From: Heterodera schachtii
Taxonomy: Eukaryota > Nematoda > Chromadorea > Rhabditida > Heteroderidae
DNA: 64,000 bases
Assembly (NCBI GenBank): GCA_023374025.1
Contig: SIJG01000033.1
Span: 965,239 to 1,029,238 of the forward strand
Reading direction: 5' to 3'
How positions within the stretch are numbered: the first letter of the stretch is position 1; each line of letters opens with the position of its first letter. A program made the position numbers and the translations under genes. Below the pieces are notes generated by a model. It made no database searches. It was not told the origin of the DNA and worked only from the letters and a program-made list of their open reading frames with translations. Below, piece after piece: positions 34,511-46,420 of the stretch.

Positions 34511-36733
34511 CGGTTTACCTCAGTTGGGCCGTCACGGTTGGGCCGGCACGGTTGGGCCGGCACGGTTGGGCCGGCACGGTTGGGCCCCAGCACGTTTGGG
34601 CCCCGGCACGTTTGGGCCCCCAATAATTCAAAAAAATTTCATTTATTATTTTTTTATTAACAAAAACATATTGGGTGTAATTTCATTTTAAGTTGACACA
34701 TAAATTCTAAAAATTTATGTTTAGACGTTTATTAAAGGATAAAGATATTATTCCGTACCATATGCAACATCAGCTTGACACCAAAAGAAATAGGCCAAAG
34801 CTACAGCACGACGGCCATCTCTACACATTTGCTAACACAAGTGCCGATGGAATGATTAAATTTTGGCGATGTGAGTAAAAGAACAGCGGTGTGGACAAGT
34901 GCAAAGGACGGATTTGGACTTCACTTCGAGATGAATTCATCCGCATGGCGACAGCACACACATGTGAACGGAATCCAAGCCACGTCATTGCGCAAAAAGT
35001 CACGACAGCCATCAAAAGGCGTGCTGTTGTGACGATGGAAGCTCCCTCTGTAATCCGTGCGGTTTCTCTTCAAAGCATTAGTTCGCCTGCACTTTCAGAA
35101 GTGCCGTCAAAAAAGGCAACCAATTTGGTAAATCTTTTCAAACGTAAATTGGTTAAAAGATCTTTCGCTTAGATGATAAACCGAGCAAGACATCAAGTGA
35201 ATGCGCCACCAGCTCTGCCCATGAATCTTGAACAACTTCAGATACCGCAAAGTTACCAGATTTACGAAAAAAACGGTGTGGAAGAACGCTTTTTAATGGC
35301 CGATTCGGGAATTTATTTTGAGGAAGGGAACGAAAATGGACAAAGGTAATTTGGATATTTCTTATTTTATGTTATTTAAATTCTTTTAAGGATTTTAATC
35401 TTTGCGCCGGAATCAAATGGTGTATGGTCTGAATCGATGGAACATTGTTATGGCGATGGGACGTTCAGCCTGAGCCCGCCAATGTTTTATCAAGTTTACG
35501 TCGTTTTGGCAAGGTTAATTCCACTGCCAGTCCTAATTAAAATTAATTAATTTAGACGAGGACGCTGGGTTTTCCCTGTGTGTCACGCTCTTTTGAGCTG
35601 TAAAACCCAAGCCACATATGAAAGGATGTTTTTTTTGTTGAGAAGCAAATGGCCCCGTTTCCAACCCAAAACATTTTCAATTGATTTCGAAGTCGCCGTT
35701 TCCAATGCCATACAAAATGTGTTCAATGGCAATTGCGCCATCAACTTTTGCTTTTTTCATTTTGTGCGTAACATGAAGAAAAAACTGGGAGAACAAAATT
35801 TGACGCAGGTTGTCATCAATTTTAAATTCAATAATTTCAACTTTTATTCATTTTAAGCGTTTTAATACGGATCCAATTTTTGCCGAGTCAGCAAAAATGC
35901 TAACTTCGATTGCTTTTGTTCCAATTGGCGATCTCACAGAAGCAGTCAATGCATTGGACGTTGCGTTCCGAAATTTGCCAGAAATGCAACCAATGCTCGA
36001 ATGGTTTGTTTTTTTCAGTCATTAACATGCAAATATTTACTGAATTCAGGTTGATGAATAACTACACGGGTCGTCCTCGCGCAGATGGTTCGCGAACGGA
36101 ACCGCGTTTCAAACCCGAAGCTTGGAATGTCTACGAGAGAACGCTGAGCAATGACGACAGAACGAACAATTTTGCGGAAGCTGCCCACAAGAGACTTCAG
36201 TATCATTTCAATTGTCGTCACCCTACTCTTTGGAACTTCATCGACGTTCTTCGAAAAGCCCAAACAGTGATTAAATTTATTGTTTATTTATCAGTAACAT
36301 CACATTTAAGACAACTGATGCCGATTACTCAAGATTTATCAAAGGAATTGAGCCGCCTCCAAAATCGAGAAAATACCGTGATGCCGATGCCCGAATTCTG
36401 GCAAAGGTTCAAAATTATTACGTCGACCTTCCCAACAACGATGATCACAATTATGTTAACCGACATCCCCGTAACATTGAGTATATGAAAGGTATTTCAC
36501 GCAATTACCAGATGAATCCTTGATCATTTTGTTTTCTTTTATTTTAATATTTATATTATTTATGAAAAATTTGTTACTTTCAATAAAACTTTTTTTGGAA
36601 ATTTTAAATTTTTTGAATTATTGGGGGCCCAAACGTGCCGGGGCCCAAACGTGCTGAGGCCCAACCGTGCCGGCCCAAACGTGCCGGCCCAACCGTGCCG
36701 GCCCAACCGTGACGGCCCAACTGAGCGAGTCCG
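34511..36733. mobile_element. Mutator-like element (MULE), ~2.2 kb, inserted in gene D exon 3
   Basis: Ends CGGTTTACCTCAGTTGGGCC and its inverse GGCCCAACTGAGCGAGTCCG share a long inverted repeat (about 110 bp) of ttgggccggcacgg / ttgggccccggcacg units at 34525-34622 and 36623-36722. TGATCAAT occurs on both sides (34503-34510 and 36734-36741); with one mismatch the duplication is 9 bp, the usual MULE length. It carries a + strand MULE transposase. Confidence 0.88.
34717..36450 (+). CDS. MULE transposase with FLYWCH zinc finger, in-frame stop
   Basis: The N-terminal exon (from 34717) encodes a FLYWCH-type finger ([17 protein letters not shown], then CKGRIWT and CERNPSH). A TAA at 34876-34878 interrupts the finger directly after WRCE. 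Later exons join in phase: to about 35135, 35173-35345, 35391-35513, 35556-35808, 35858-36003, then 36050 to about 36265, with a less certain last exon near 36300-36450. The MULE catalytic triad is visible as CYGDGTF, FSIDFE and [12 protein letters not shown]. The rest of the transposase core is uninterrupted, so the stop is probably the only inactivating change, unless translation starts at the downstream ATG (34891). The product would move this element. Strand and position are unrelated to gene D. Confidence 0.75.
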
Positions 36734-37078
36734 TGATCAATGTAACTGTAAATGGGTCGCTATCATCAGTCAATAATGGCTATTGTTAGAATCTCTAATT
36801 ACTTAATTTGAAGGCATTTAAAGCGAATTTTGTTGTACAGCGGACGATCTGGCAACGGAAATTCCACAGAATTGGGATAATTCGACACTTTTAGTTTCGG
36901 TTTTGTTCCAATGCCCTTGCTAATTGTAATATGCAACCAAATTGTCAATGCGCTTTTGCGATCGAAATGTTTGTCCACCAACGCATCAAAACGTGGAGAA
37001 AGAAGTGCCAATTTGAGGCCGAGTTCGGCACGGTCGAAAAGGGGGAATATGTCCATCCAAATGTCATTACAAATCCAG

Positions 37079-39060
37079 CTGAATTGTGAAAATAGTTTAG
37101 TTAAACGGAAAAATGAGAGTTCAGGAACACACACAAAAATGAGGTGATTGTTCAATTTGTCCCCCCCCCCCCCCTTCGGTGCCGATAGGCGCGCCGGGGA
37201 GAATTTTTTTAATTTGAGGGCAATTTTTGACAGATTTTATTAAAAAATTGTATAAATTTTAGATTCTAAAATGTTTTTTAGGAAAATTAAGCATTTTTAG
37301 GGTGCGGCGGCGTCGACAGGCGCCGCCGCAAGTTTTTGAAAATTTGGCTAGTTTTTCAACAGATTTTTGTCCAAAAGTGAACAAATTTTGCGTCAAACTT
37401 TAAATTTTCTTGAAAAATAAAGATCTTGCGTTAAAATTAAAAAATTATGAGTATGTTTGAAAAATCAGAGCAAAATTTGGTCACTACCTCAAAATCAGAA
37501 CATTTCTGATAAATCAGAACAAATGGAAACTCTGGTTTAAATCAGGGCTCGGATCTGTTCTGATTTCTCAGAAATGTTCTGATTTTGAGGTAGTGACCAA
37601 ATTTTGTTATGATTTCTTAAATCTTTTGATATTTTTGAAATTTTATGGCATAATGTCATTTAAATTAAAGATTGATGAAAATTTTGGTCATTTTTTGAAC
37701 AAAAATATGTTGACTCCTAATTTGCTTAAAAAATGAACCCAATCACAAAATCTGTTATTTTTGAAAAAGTGCGCCCCTAAAAAGGGATTTTTAAAAGCAA
37801 AAAATGATCTTTCCAATTGGCTCGAAATAGCTTAAAAAATGGCAACAGAATCGCAAAATTTATTAATTTTTTGGTGGAAATCTTTCCCAGCGGCGCCTAT
37901 CGGCACCGCGGGACCCCCAAAACGCCTATTTTTTCATACATAGAAAAATGGTCCAAAAATCGCAATATTTGATTATTTTTTAGTGAAAATCTGTTAACAA
38001 ATTGTATTCAAATTTTCCCGGCACCGCCTTCCCCCTCTTCCCTAAAAGTTTTTTGAAAAAAGCGCGCCGCAAAAAAACTTTTTATTGATTTTTTAAATTT
38101 GGAATAGAATTTTACAAAATGATGATTTTTGCTTCATTATTTTGACTATTGGAAAAGTTGCAGAAAAAATTTCGCGTTTCGCTTTTTATTTTCCGATTTG
38201 GCCCATCCTTGCCCTATCGGCACCGCCAGACCCCCTGTTCCCCAAAGTTTTCTGGGGAAAACGCCGCAAAAAAAAGTGGTGTGAAAAAAAAAGTCGTCAC
38301 GGAGTTATCCTCCCCCAAGGGAACCGTCCCTGCCGTTAGAGAAAAGCAAAACAACTTATTTATTATTTTATTTGGGCGAAAAACCTTCTGGTTGTTATTT
38401 AATTATTAACAATATGCATTTTGCCAACAATGTATAAAACAAATTTTGACTATATTTTTAGCTGATTCTCATTAAGAAAAATTCTTAATTTTGTGAATTT
38501 TCGGAAAAGAATCTAGGTACAGGGTGGGGGGGGGGTAGAAATTCTTTGAAAATTTAATACGATTTGTTAACAGAATTTGTAGAAAATAACCAAATTTTGT
38601 AATTTTGACTGAATTTAAAAAAAAAGAATAATGTGGAGGCAATCCAGCTGTGCCGATAGGCCCGCCGGGAAAATTTCACAGATTTTGAATGATATTTGCG
38701 ATGAAAAATGAATTTAACTTTAATTAAAATTATAATTTATTCAAAAATATTTGGCATTATGTTATTGAAAAATCTTTGCGGGACGGGATCCCGCGGGATT
38801 AATCCCGCATTTTCCAAAAAGTGCGGGATTGCGGACTGGGATCCCGCAAAATCCAGCGCGGGATCCCGTCCCGCGCCGGTCTCTAATAACCACTAGGCTA
38901 TTTGCACAGTTACAATGTTCAATTTTTCAAAAACCGAGAATGGTACCTCTGAGAACAGGGAATTTTGGCCCGGTCCCGTGCTGCTGTGGGTGGAGACAAT
39001 GGCCTAAGAAAATCAAGGGCAAATATTTTAATTAATTTGAACAAAAGGAAAAGCTGTTGC
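37079..39060. other. Intergenic repeats between D and E
   Basis: Holds a poly-C run (37161-37173), several copies of the GC-rich palindrome (about 37175, 37305, 37890, 38020, 38205, 38645), and an inverted pair of 'tcagaacatttctgata' words at 37480-37600 forming a small foldback. It also has the right end of a TAGAGACCGG/gcgggatcccgc element ending near 38886 and lacking its left part. No gene. Confidence 0.45.
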
Positions 39061-39327
39061 TCACCCAATGCAATTAATGTCACGACGCAAAGAAAAGGTG
39101 ACAAAGTTCAAATGGGTCAAACTTTTGTATTTGTACTGCCGAGCCATCCACGACTCCCAAATTGGGCATGGCTTTAAAATCCAACCACTTGTGAATCCAA
39201 AATGTCCTTTATTCGTTAGGGGTAAATCCAACTCATCCAAGCCCAACTCACCATCCCAACTCATCCATGAAACGAAAAATTCCATGACGCAAACTAGGGC
39301 AGGCCGGGCACGGCTCCCGGACAATCC

Positions 39328-39744
39328 GTCAGTGGTAAATCCGTCAGTAATCAGACAATCCGTCAGTGGACAATCCGTCAGTAACTAATCCATAAGCAAA
39401 TTTATTTTTAAAACACCCAGATTTATTTGTAATCATGTGAAAATTAATTTAAGTCGCTAAAAATGTGAATTAATAATTTTTATAAAAATTATGAAATAAT
39501 CATTTTAAAAGAATTAAATGATAATTTCTTGAGATGGTCAATTAATTGAATTATAAAGTAACTAGAAATGTTATGAATCTATAAGAAATTACATTATTAA
39601 ATTTATCGATCATTTTTGCAAGATTTTTAATGATTGCTCAAAAAAAATTTGCTGACGAATTGTCCACTGACGGATTATCCACTGACCGATTGTCTATTAC
39701 TGACGGATTGACCACTGACGGATTGTCCACTGACGGATTGTCCG
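39328..39744. repeat. Foldback of tandem aatccgtcagtgg words
   Basis: GGACAATCCGTCAGTGG words at 39329-39390 are mirrored by CCACTGACGGATTGTCC words at 39655-39744. They flank an A/T-rich core of about 270 bp, nested in the 39295-40596 element. Confidence 0.6.
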
Positions 39745-39987
39745 GACCCCGCCGGGCACTGGGTATTTGGGAAAAACCGGGCCCGGGTATTACCGGGTAT
39801 TGAAAAGCCGGGTACCGGGTCGGGTACCAGTTTTGAAACCGGGTATTGAAAATTCATAAAAAATCCTTTTTTTCAATTTTTTTTTCATGAAGATAAAAAC
39901 TTATACTTTTTAAAAAAGCATGAAAAATATAATGTTTTACAAATAAACGCTTTATTAATTTCCCAATTTTTTTATTGTTATTTAAAC

Positions 39988-40146
39988 TAGAGACCGGCGC
40001 GGGATTTTGCGGGATCCCAGTCCGCAATCCCGCATTTTTTGGAAAATGCTGGATTTCGGGATTAATCTCGCGGGATCCTGTCCCGCAAAGAATTTTGATT
40101 TCCAATCCCGCAGCGGGATCCGCAAATTTGAAATTTCCGGTCTCTA
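39988..40146. mobile_element. Minimal 159-bp TAGAGACCGG hAT MITE, perfect 8-bp duplication
   Basis: Ends TAGAGACCGG and CCGGTCTCTA are identical in sequence to those of the autonomous hAT at 6991-10012. ATTTAAAC flanks both sides (39980-39987, 40147-40154). The body is almost wholly gcgggatcccgc-like subterminal repeat. Truncated relatives lie at about 2584, 30897 and 38886. Confidence 0.9.
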
Positions 40147-41542
40147 ATTTAAACCACTTTTTTGCGATGCGCTTTTTCCAAAAAACTTTTAGGGAGCAGG
40201 GGCGGTCCATACCGGTGGTGCCGATAGGCGCCGCCGGGAAAAATTTTGAAAATTTACTTGTGTTTTGTTAACAGATTTTATTCAAAAAAATGACCAAATT
40301 TTGTGATTTTAGCTAATATGTTTACAGAATTTGAACCAAAAATGTCAAGGAGACTCGCCACTAGGCCATTTGCCCAATTGGAAGTGTCACTTTTATATAA
40401 ATTATTATTAAAAAATTTTTTTTGCTTTTAACAACAATTTTCTTCACTAATTTTAATCAACCTGTATTCTTACCCGTGTATTTCTTGGTACCCGGACCTA
40501 CCGAGTCGGGTACCGGGTATTACGTTTTCAAAAAAGCCGGCCCGGGTATTAATAAAGCGGGCGTGCGGGTCGGGTACCCGGGCCCGGCCAGCCCTAACGC
40601 AAACCACTAAATGCAATAAGTGCCACGACATAAGCCGCGCAAAACAAAACAAAAAATACCACGGCGAGACCACTAAATGCATAAATGGCACAACGTGAGA
40701 CGACACTGACACAAGATTTTGGACAACTAGGGACCTTCCTTTTTAAAATGGATGAGTTTGGTATGGATGGATTGAGCATGGATGACGAGTCGGGTTTGGA
40801 TTTGCTAGGTGTGACCAGAAAATTCAAATTTGTAGCATTCGGGAGTCGTTAAACGCAAGTGCTAAACAATGAAAATAAAATTTTTATAAGGCAATAAATG
40901 CAAATATTTTACGAGTACGTGACAAAAAAAGGAAAATTAAAATAATAATAATTAAATTTAAAAAATTGACCCACCAAATCCCAACTAAAGTATCGCATCG
41001 GCTGTCCAAGGTTCGTCGGAAGATGCAGCAAATTTGACAATGCATGCCTAACAAATCTATCACTATCATATTCAGAACTATTACGATCAAACACATTGCG
41101 ACCAAGACCAAGACGAAGACGAAATGAATAGATTGAATTGTTGTCAAGGTCGGATGCTGGCAAAGTGAGACGAAATCGACAGAGGTCGTCGTCGTCGTTC
41201 ACACGGCGTATGTTTGGCACAAAAATGTGCCAAATTTTGCGAACAAAAATATCCCAATTCGGCTGAACATGTGAAGTATATGATGCCGAAGGAATCCGCA
41301 GCATCAAATTGGTGCCTTTGTCGAAAATGTGCTTATTGGCACTGAGAAATGCGATGACGGAATGGTCGATGTATCTGAAAATGGAATAGTTTAAAGTTAA
41401 AATTAGTATAGACAGGAAATATTTTTGAATTACTTTATCACAAGTCCCCTAAAGAGAATTTTGTTGGGCAGCGGACGGTCGGGCAGTGGAAAATCCACAG
41501 AATTGGCATTATCGATAAACACAGTTAATTTTGACTCCGCTG

Positions 41543-43087
41543 CAGGGCTGGAAACAATTGCGGATTACATTTTACGGAAATTACGGCGTTTTTGGAGTTA
41601 CGGATTACGGGGTTTTAGGATTTTTCCGTAATTTTGATTCGTAATTTGACTTTTTGATTATTTTTCGAAACGATTTCTTGTAAAATTATTTTTATAAAAA
41701 TAAATTTTTCTGTTTTCATTTAAAGAGCTATGTACACGTATTTCGATTTATTTAGAAATTAAAAATCAAATTTATTTATTTTAAATTTGTTGTTGTTAAG
41801 GCTGCTACACCAAATTTGGGTATTTTGCCTAGAAAATAGAGGCATCCCTTTTTTGGTCGCACCTATTTTTCCTCATTTTATGAAAATTCATAAAACCCAG
41901 CAAGAGGAGGAGCAGTAATTCCCCCCCCCCCCCCCCGAAATGAAAAATTAAAAAATGTTCCACAAAAAATTGCATTTTTAAAAAAATGTTATCGGTTTTT
42001 GACTCAAAATGGCAAAAATTAGTCCTTTTTTGGCTAAAAACGGCTCAATTCCTGTTTTTACTCTCCGGCGCTGAAATTTTTTAAATAACACTAAAAAAAT
42101 TTTGTCCAAAAAAGGTTCTTCGGATTCCCCCACCCCCAAAAATTTTTTTCTGGCTATTGTTTCTTATCAGTAGGGATACGATTTATAGTTGCTAAAAAGT
42201 GCCAAAATAGTTAGTTTATAGTTTCTAAAAAACCCCAATAATAGTGCTAAAAATGGGTAAATAGTTGCTAAAAATTTCAAATTTAGGGGCGCAAAATCGT
42301 AAAATTTTAAAAGTCAACCCAGTATTGAGATAAATAATTTTTAAAATCACAAATTCTTGTCGAAAAATAAATAAATAATTTGGAGATGAATTTTTGAGAA
42401 TTTCATTTCTTAGGGGTGCATTTTTGAAAATTTTCAAAAAGTTGATCCATAGGGGTGTATTTTTCGTTTTTATTGCATTTTTGTTAACAAATTTTGGGAA
42501 AAACGCCAAAATAGTTGGAAATAGTTTTTTCAAAAATTTATAGTTTTTTAATTGCTAAAAATGAAAAACTATAAAATAGTTGCTAATAACTCGAAAAGTA
42601 GCTTAACAACCCCCCTAAAAAACATGTTTTTCGTGCATTTCACGCTACGGGGAGCTCAGGAAAAAAATAGTGAAAAAAATATAAATCGTATCCCTACTTA
42701 GCACTGTTCAAAAACTATATGCATAAATCCAATTATAATGATCAGACTTTCAAAAAAAAAAAATTCAAAATGAACCCTAATTTGTAAGGATTCAAATAAA
42801 GAATGAATTTTTCCAGACACAAAATTATAATTTCTTTGTAAAATTAAATAAAAAATAGAAAAAATACATCACGCAAATCTGTTTTTAATTATTAATTCAC
42901 TATTAAAAAAAATTTTCAAAAAATTCTGACAAAAATTGATTTTTTAAAATTACGGATTACGTTTTACGGATTACGCCAAATACGGCCTTTTTGGGCCTCC
43001 GTAATGACGGATTACGGATGGCCGTAACTGAAAAAATCGCCGTAATTACGGATTTCCGTAATTGAAAATCAGTTACGTCCAGCCCTG
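41543..43087. mobile_element. hAT-like element (1545 bp) in gene E exon 2, perfect 8-bp duplication
   Basis: Ends CAGGGCTGGA and TCCAGCCCTG are perfect inverted repeats. CTCCGCTG flanks both sides (41535-41542, 43088-43095). Subterminal words are attacggaaattacgg (41560-41645 and 42955-43075). No transposase ORF is found, so it is non-autonomous. A related fragment without ends lies at 58795-58870. Confidence 0.9.
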
Positions 43088-43456
43088 CTCCGCTGTGACG
43101 GCGTTTTGGTCAATTGTGATTCGTCTCCAAATTGTCAATTCGCTTTTGCCATCAAAATGTTTGTCCACCAACGCATTGAAACGTGGCGAAAGCAGCGCCA
43201 ATTTGAGGCCGAGTTGGGCACGGTCGAAAAAGGGGAACATTTCCATCCAAACGTCGTTACAAACCCAGCTGAAATTGTGAAAATGGTTTGGTTAAATATT
43301 TTCTAAAAGAATTTGTAAATTTTTAACTTCATTACCGCCGATTCATTTTGAAGCAATTAGTACACTTTGCCGTTTTCAATTGATTAATTAATTTCACTGT
43401 GATAACTAAAAATAAAAATAATTAGGAAAAATGAGAGTTAAGAACACAAACAAAAT

Positions 43457-43814
43457 TAGGGATGTGCGAGAAATTATTTTTTACTGAGAACCGAGACCAA
43501 GAAATGACCCGAGAAACGAGACCAAAACCGAAAAGCAAAAAACCCATAAAAATTTCTCGAGTCAATACCGAAAAATAAAGGATTTAATTAAAATGTATTT
43601 TTTAAATTCAAAAACAATCATGAAGGAAAGGGGGTAAGTCAACAGAAAATGAATTTTGTTAAAAAAGTTTGTTCAAATTCTAATTATTTTCTCATTTTCC
43701 CCTTCACCGCGACTTTCCTCCCGCGCAATGGTCATCCTCAACAGTGTAAAAATTTCGAGACTAAAAACCCGATAAATTTCTCGAGTCTAGAATCCAAACT
43801 TTCGCACATCCCTA
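43457..43814. mobile_element. TAGGGATGTGCG hAT-like MITE (358 bp), perfect 8-bp duplication
   Basis: Ends TAGGGATGTGCGA and TCGCACATCCCTA are flanked by AACAAAAT (43449-43456, 43815-43822). Subterminal words are ctcgagtc/gagaccgag. Confidence 0.85.
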
Positions 43815-45429
43815 AACAAAATGTAGCAAACAATAAAAAATAAACGATGAATAATTAAATAATAATAATAATATTTTTAAAAATTCATCTGTATGGATGC
43901 AACTTTTAGGTAGGAAAATCGCGGAATAGGTATTTAATAGGTAGAAAAAAGCTCAAAATAGGTAGAAGGATTATTATTAACGATTTTTGGCAAAAAAAAA
44001 AATGCTAACAAAAAGCTTAAATTTTGGTCTATTGCTGTTGTAAACAAATAAATTAAATTTCTTAGAAAATATGACATTTGTGTTATAAAATAAACATTTT
44101 AGTGTTTTTTTATTTAATGGGCAAAAACAAACAAAAAAATTTAATTAATTGGATTTTCTGAATTTATTAGTTAAAAAATAAACGGGGCCAATCTTTTCAA
44201 CGGTACCGGCAAAAACTTGCAATTTTTAGTCCCAAAATTATTGGAATTTTTTTATAAATTTAAAATTTTTAGAAATTGTGAGTGAAATATGTTAACAGTT
44301 TGTCCAAAAATTTCAAATCTTTGGTTAATTTTTTGGGTTTTTAGGCTGTTTAAAAAAAAATTGTAAACTGGAATATCTTTTATTAATTAAATTTTAAATT
44401 AAAATAATACAAAGAAAATATGAAACATTTTATATTCCAATGGAGAAATGAACCCAAGTGAAAATAGAAAGATAGAAGGTTTAGCCATTAGACCACATAT
44501 GGATATGGATAAATCTCTTAAAAGAAACAAATATAATTTTTTCTCTCAAAATTTCTCGTTCCCCATTAATTTCCTTCTCTAATTTCGGAAATTCATAAAA
44601 GAGGGGCGGGAAACGGGATTCTTGGCCTTTTCCCTTTCCCGTAAAAATCCAGCCCGGGGAAAAAAGACGAGAAACGGGAACGAGATTCCCGGCTTTTGAT
44701 TCCCGTTCCCGCCGGGCTCAACTCTAAATTTATTATTTTTATTCTTCAGTATTTTGGCAAATTACTTCAAAATTTATTTAATTTATGGTTTTTTGAAAAA
44801 AAGCAGTACAAAATTGTATCATTAACTCAAAAACAAAATATAGCAAAGCAAAAAACCACAGAATAAAAATGCCATAATCGGGTCAGTGTTTTTTTTTTTT
44901 ATCAAATTTCCTTTTTTAACAAAAAAGTGATACCTAAACATATTTTTAAGATATCCAAAACGTTATTTTAAGCTATTTATGTTTTTATAGCATGTTGGGT
45001 TTATTCAAGCTTTTCTAAGAATTTAAAAAAAATTAATATTACTTTAAGAATTATTGTGATTGTTCAATTTGCTAAGGTCAAATTAAATAAATTTTCTGCC
45101 GATTTAAGAAATTCGCTTTTACTGTCGAAATAACAATCAAACACAAAGAGTAAAGAAAAGAGTTCATTGTCGAATAAATTTAAAAAAAAATATATAGAAA
45201 GTGTTTAAAATGTTCATATTAAACGTTAATGGCAAATACATTGCTGAACTTAATAAATAGGGCTTTATGACTTTATTTTAGAAAAAGTCCTGCGTAAATA
45301 TTTTTAAATAAATATTCAAGAGAAAGTGCCAAAATAATTAAAAACCAAAGAAGCAACAAAATTGTAAATTTCTTTTAAATCAAATAAAACGAAAAAATAT
45401 TATTTTTTCAGTCGCAAATTATGTAAATT
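43815..45429. other. AT-rich gene-free interval
   Basis: Mostly A/T-rich with no long open frame. A TAGAGTTGAGCCCGGCGGG-type terminus is visible in inverse at about 44705-44725 beside 'cgggaacgg' words, with no matching left end found. Confidence 0.4.
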
Positions 45430-46420
45430 TCAAGCGTTTCCGAGGCACAGCTCATATGATTTACGGCAATTTATAAATAGAAAATGATCGCTCATAACAT
45501 CGCAAGATATGGATGGGAGGAATATCTAGTGGCATAAATATAACAAAATGAAAATGCCAAAATAAATTCTACGAGTAAGCAGTGCCACATTTGCTAAGCA
45601 TTTGGAAGGGAATGAGAAACGAAGCCAAAAACGATGAGAAGGAGGGTCTCGAGAATCGAGAATTGGGTGAGGGGAGATTTTTATGGCATGTTGTGCTTAT
45701 TAATGATTTTCTGATAATTAAAAAAAGAATGTTCACTGTTGCAGTTGCAAATTAATTAAATTTCAAGCGTTTCCGAGGCACAGCTCATATGATTTTCGGC
45801 AATTTATAATAAAACATATATCGCGACTGGGGTGAGGTGCGGATTTGCATTGAGTAAGGGCCGGTATGCAACGATGCCAAAATATTAGCATCTAGAAAGT
45901 CGAGATTGGCATATGAGGAGCAAATGTCCTCTTCCCCATCCCCTCCAGGAACAGCCAAAATAGCAAATGCAGGGAATGGAACGGGTACGAAAAAAAGACG
46001 CCAAAAATTATGTGATATGGGCCTCGAGAGTCGAGAGTGGCATTGGAAGGAGCAAATGTCCCCTGCCCCTCATTGCCCACTCCCTTCAGTGGCCGGGTAC
46101 GAACCAACGAAGCCATAAATATGCGGAAAAAGGTGGTCTCGAGAGATAAGAGTGGCATTTTGGAGTGGTCGAGCGAATGAATGACCGACCCTCATCATCA
46201 ATAGCAAAAACGAATAGGGGTCAACAAAAAGAGTAAACACCTCGAGAGTCGAGAATGACATTTGATGGAGCGAATTTCCCTGCCCCACCCCTTCAGAATC
46301 AGCACAAATAGCAATTGGGCGTAAGGGACACATTTGCTACTTTTTATGGGTGGGTAAGAGAAAAACGCCAAAATATTAGGACCTCGAGAGTCGAGGTCGA
46401 GAGTAGCATTTGGGCGAAGA
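45430..46420. repeat. Satellite-like array with ctcgagagtcgaga units
   Basis: Units of roughly 110-130 bp beginning 'ctcgagagtcgagaatggcat', then 'ggagcaaatgtccctgcccc' and 'acgccaaaaattat', repeat with divergence at about 45640, 45895, 46020, 46135, 46240 and 46380. A separate ~50-bp block (aagcgtttccgaggcacagc) occurs twice, at about 45432 and 45760. Confidence 0.65.

Larger units (their letters stand above)
33508..37078 (-). pseudogene. F-box-like family copy D, split by a MULE and missing exon 1
   Basis: Exon 2 is 37078-36803 (WICNDIWMDIFPLFD, LGLKLALLSPRFDALVDKHF). Exon 3 begins 36745-36734, is interrupted by the MULE, and resumes at 34502 to 34073 (HSVIEFLHANQQIF, IWLVFAPNIRHLCN, MLSKWLHTPSKNGQPKR). 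Exon 4 starts at 34024 (FLRATTSASYKIQF, FELVNRRTNEKLTL). It runs into a stop at 33883 because ~230 bp of repeat, including a CCGGCGG palindrome, separates it from its tail at 33640-33508 (WTMKRCPIGETAAVQW). Phases close if both inserts are ignored. Upstream, the segment that in gene E carries the 11-nt first exon has been deleted: the sequence jumps from tttagttaaa to a match beyond exon 1. At least three lesions make this a pseudogene. Confidence 0.8.
39295..40596. mobile_element. hAT-like element (1302 bp), perfect 8-bp duplication, hosting two more elements
   Basis: Ends TAGGGCAGGCCGGGC and GCCCGGCCAGCCCTA are flanked by identical ACGCAAAC (39287-39294, 40597-40604). Subterminal words are accgggtaccgggtatt (39765-39845, 40490-40590). 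It contains a foldback of ccgtcagtggacaat words (39328-39744) and the 159-bp element at 39988-40146, plus a CCGGCGG palindrome at about 40215-40240. Confidence 0.
39061..43346 (-). pseudogene. F-box-like family copy E, broken by two transposon insertions
   Basis: Exon 1 is 43346-43336 (11 nt, MNR plus two bases). Exon 2 is 43268-43088 continued at 41534-41434 (RWVCNDVWMEMFPFFD, LGLKLALLSPRFNALVDKHF, FPLPDRPLPNKILF). Exon 3 is 41374-40975 (YIDHSVIAFLSANKHIF, IFVPNIRRVND, ALSNLLHLPTNLGQPMRY). Exon 4 starts at 40861 (LRLTTPECYKFEF) and stops at 40805. A tail related to the family C-terminus (LKPCPIWESWMARQYK) lies at about 39197-39061. A 1545-bp hAT-like element splits exon 2, and a nested 1302-bp element (39295-40596) separates exon 4 from the tail. 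Phases close across exons 1-4 once the first insert is removed. The stop at the end of exon 4 suggests further decay. Confidence 0.72.
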
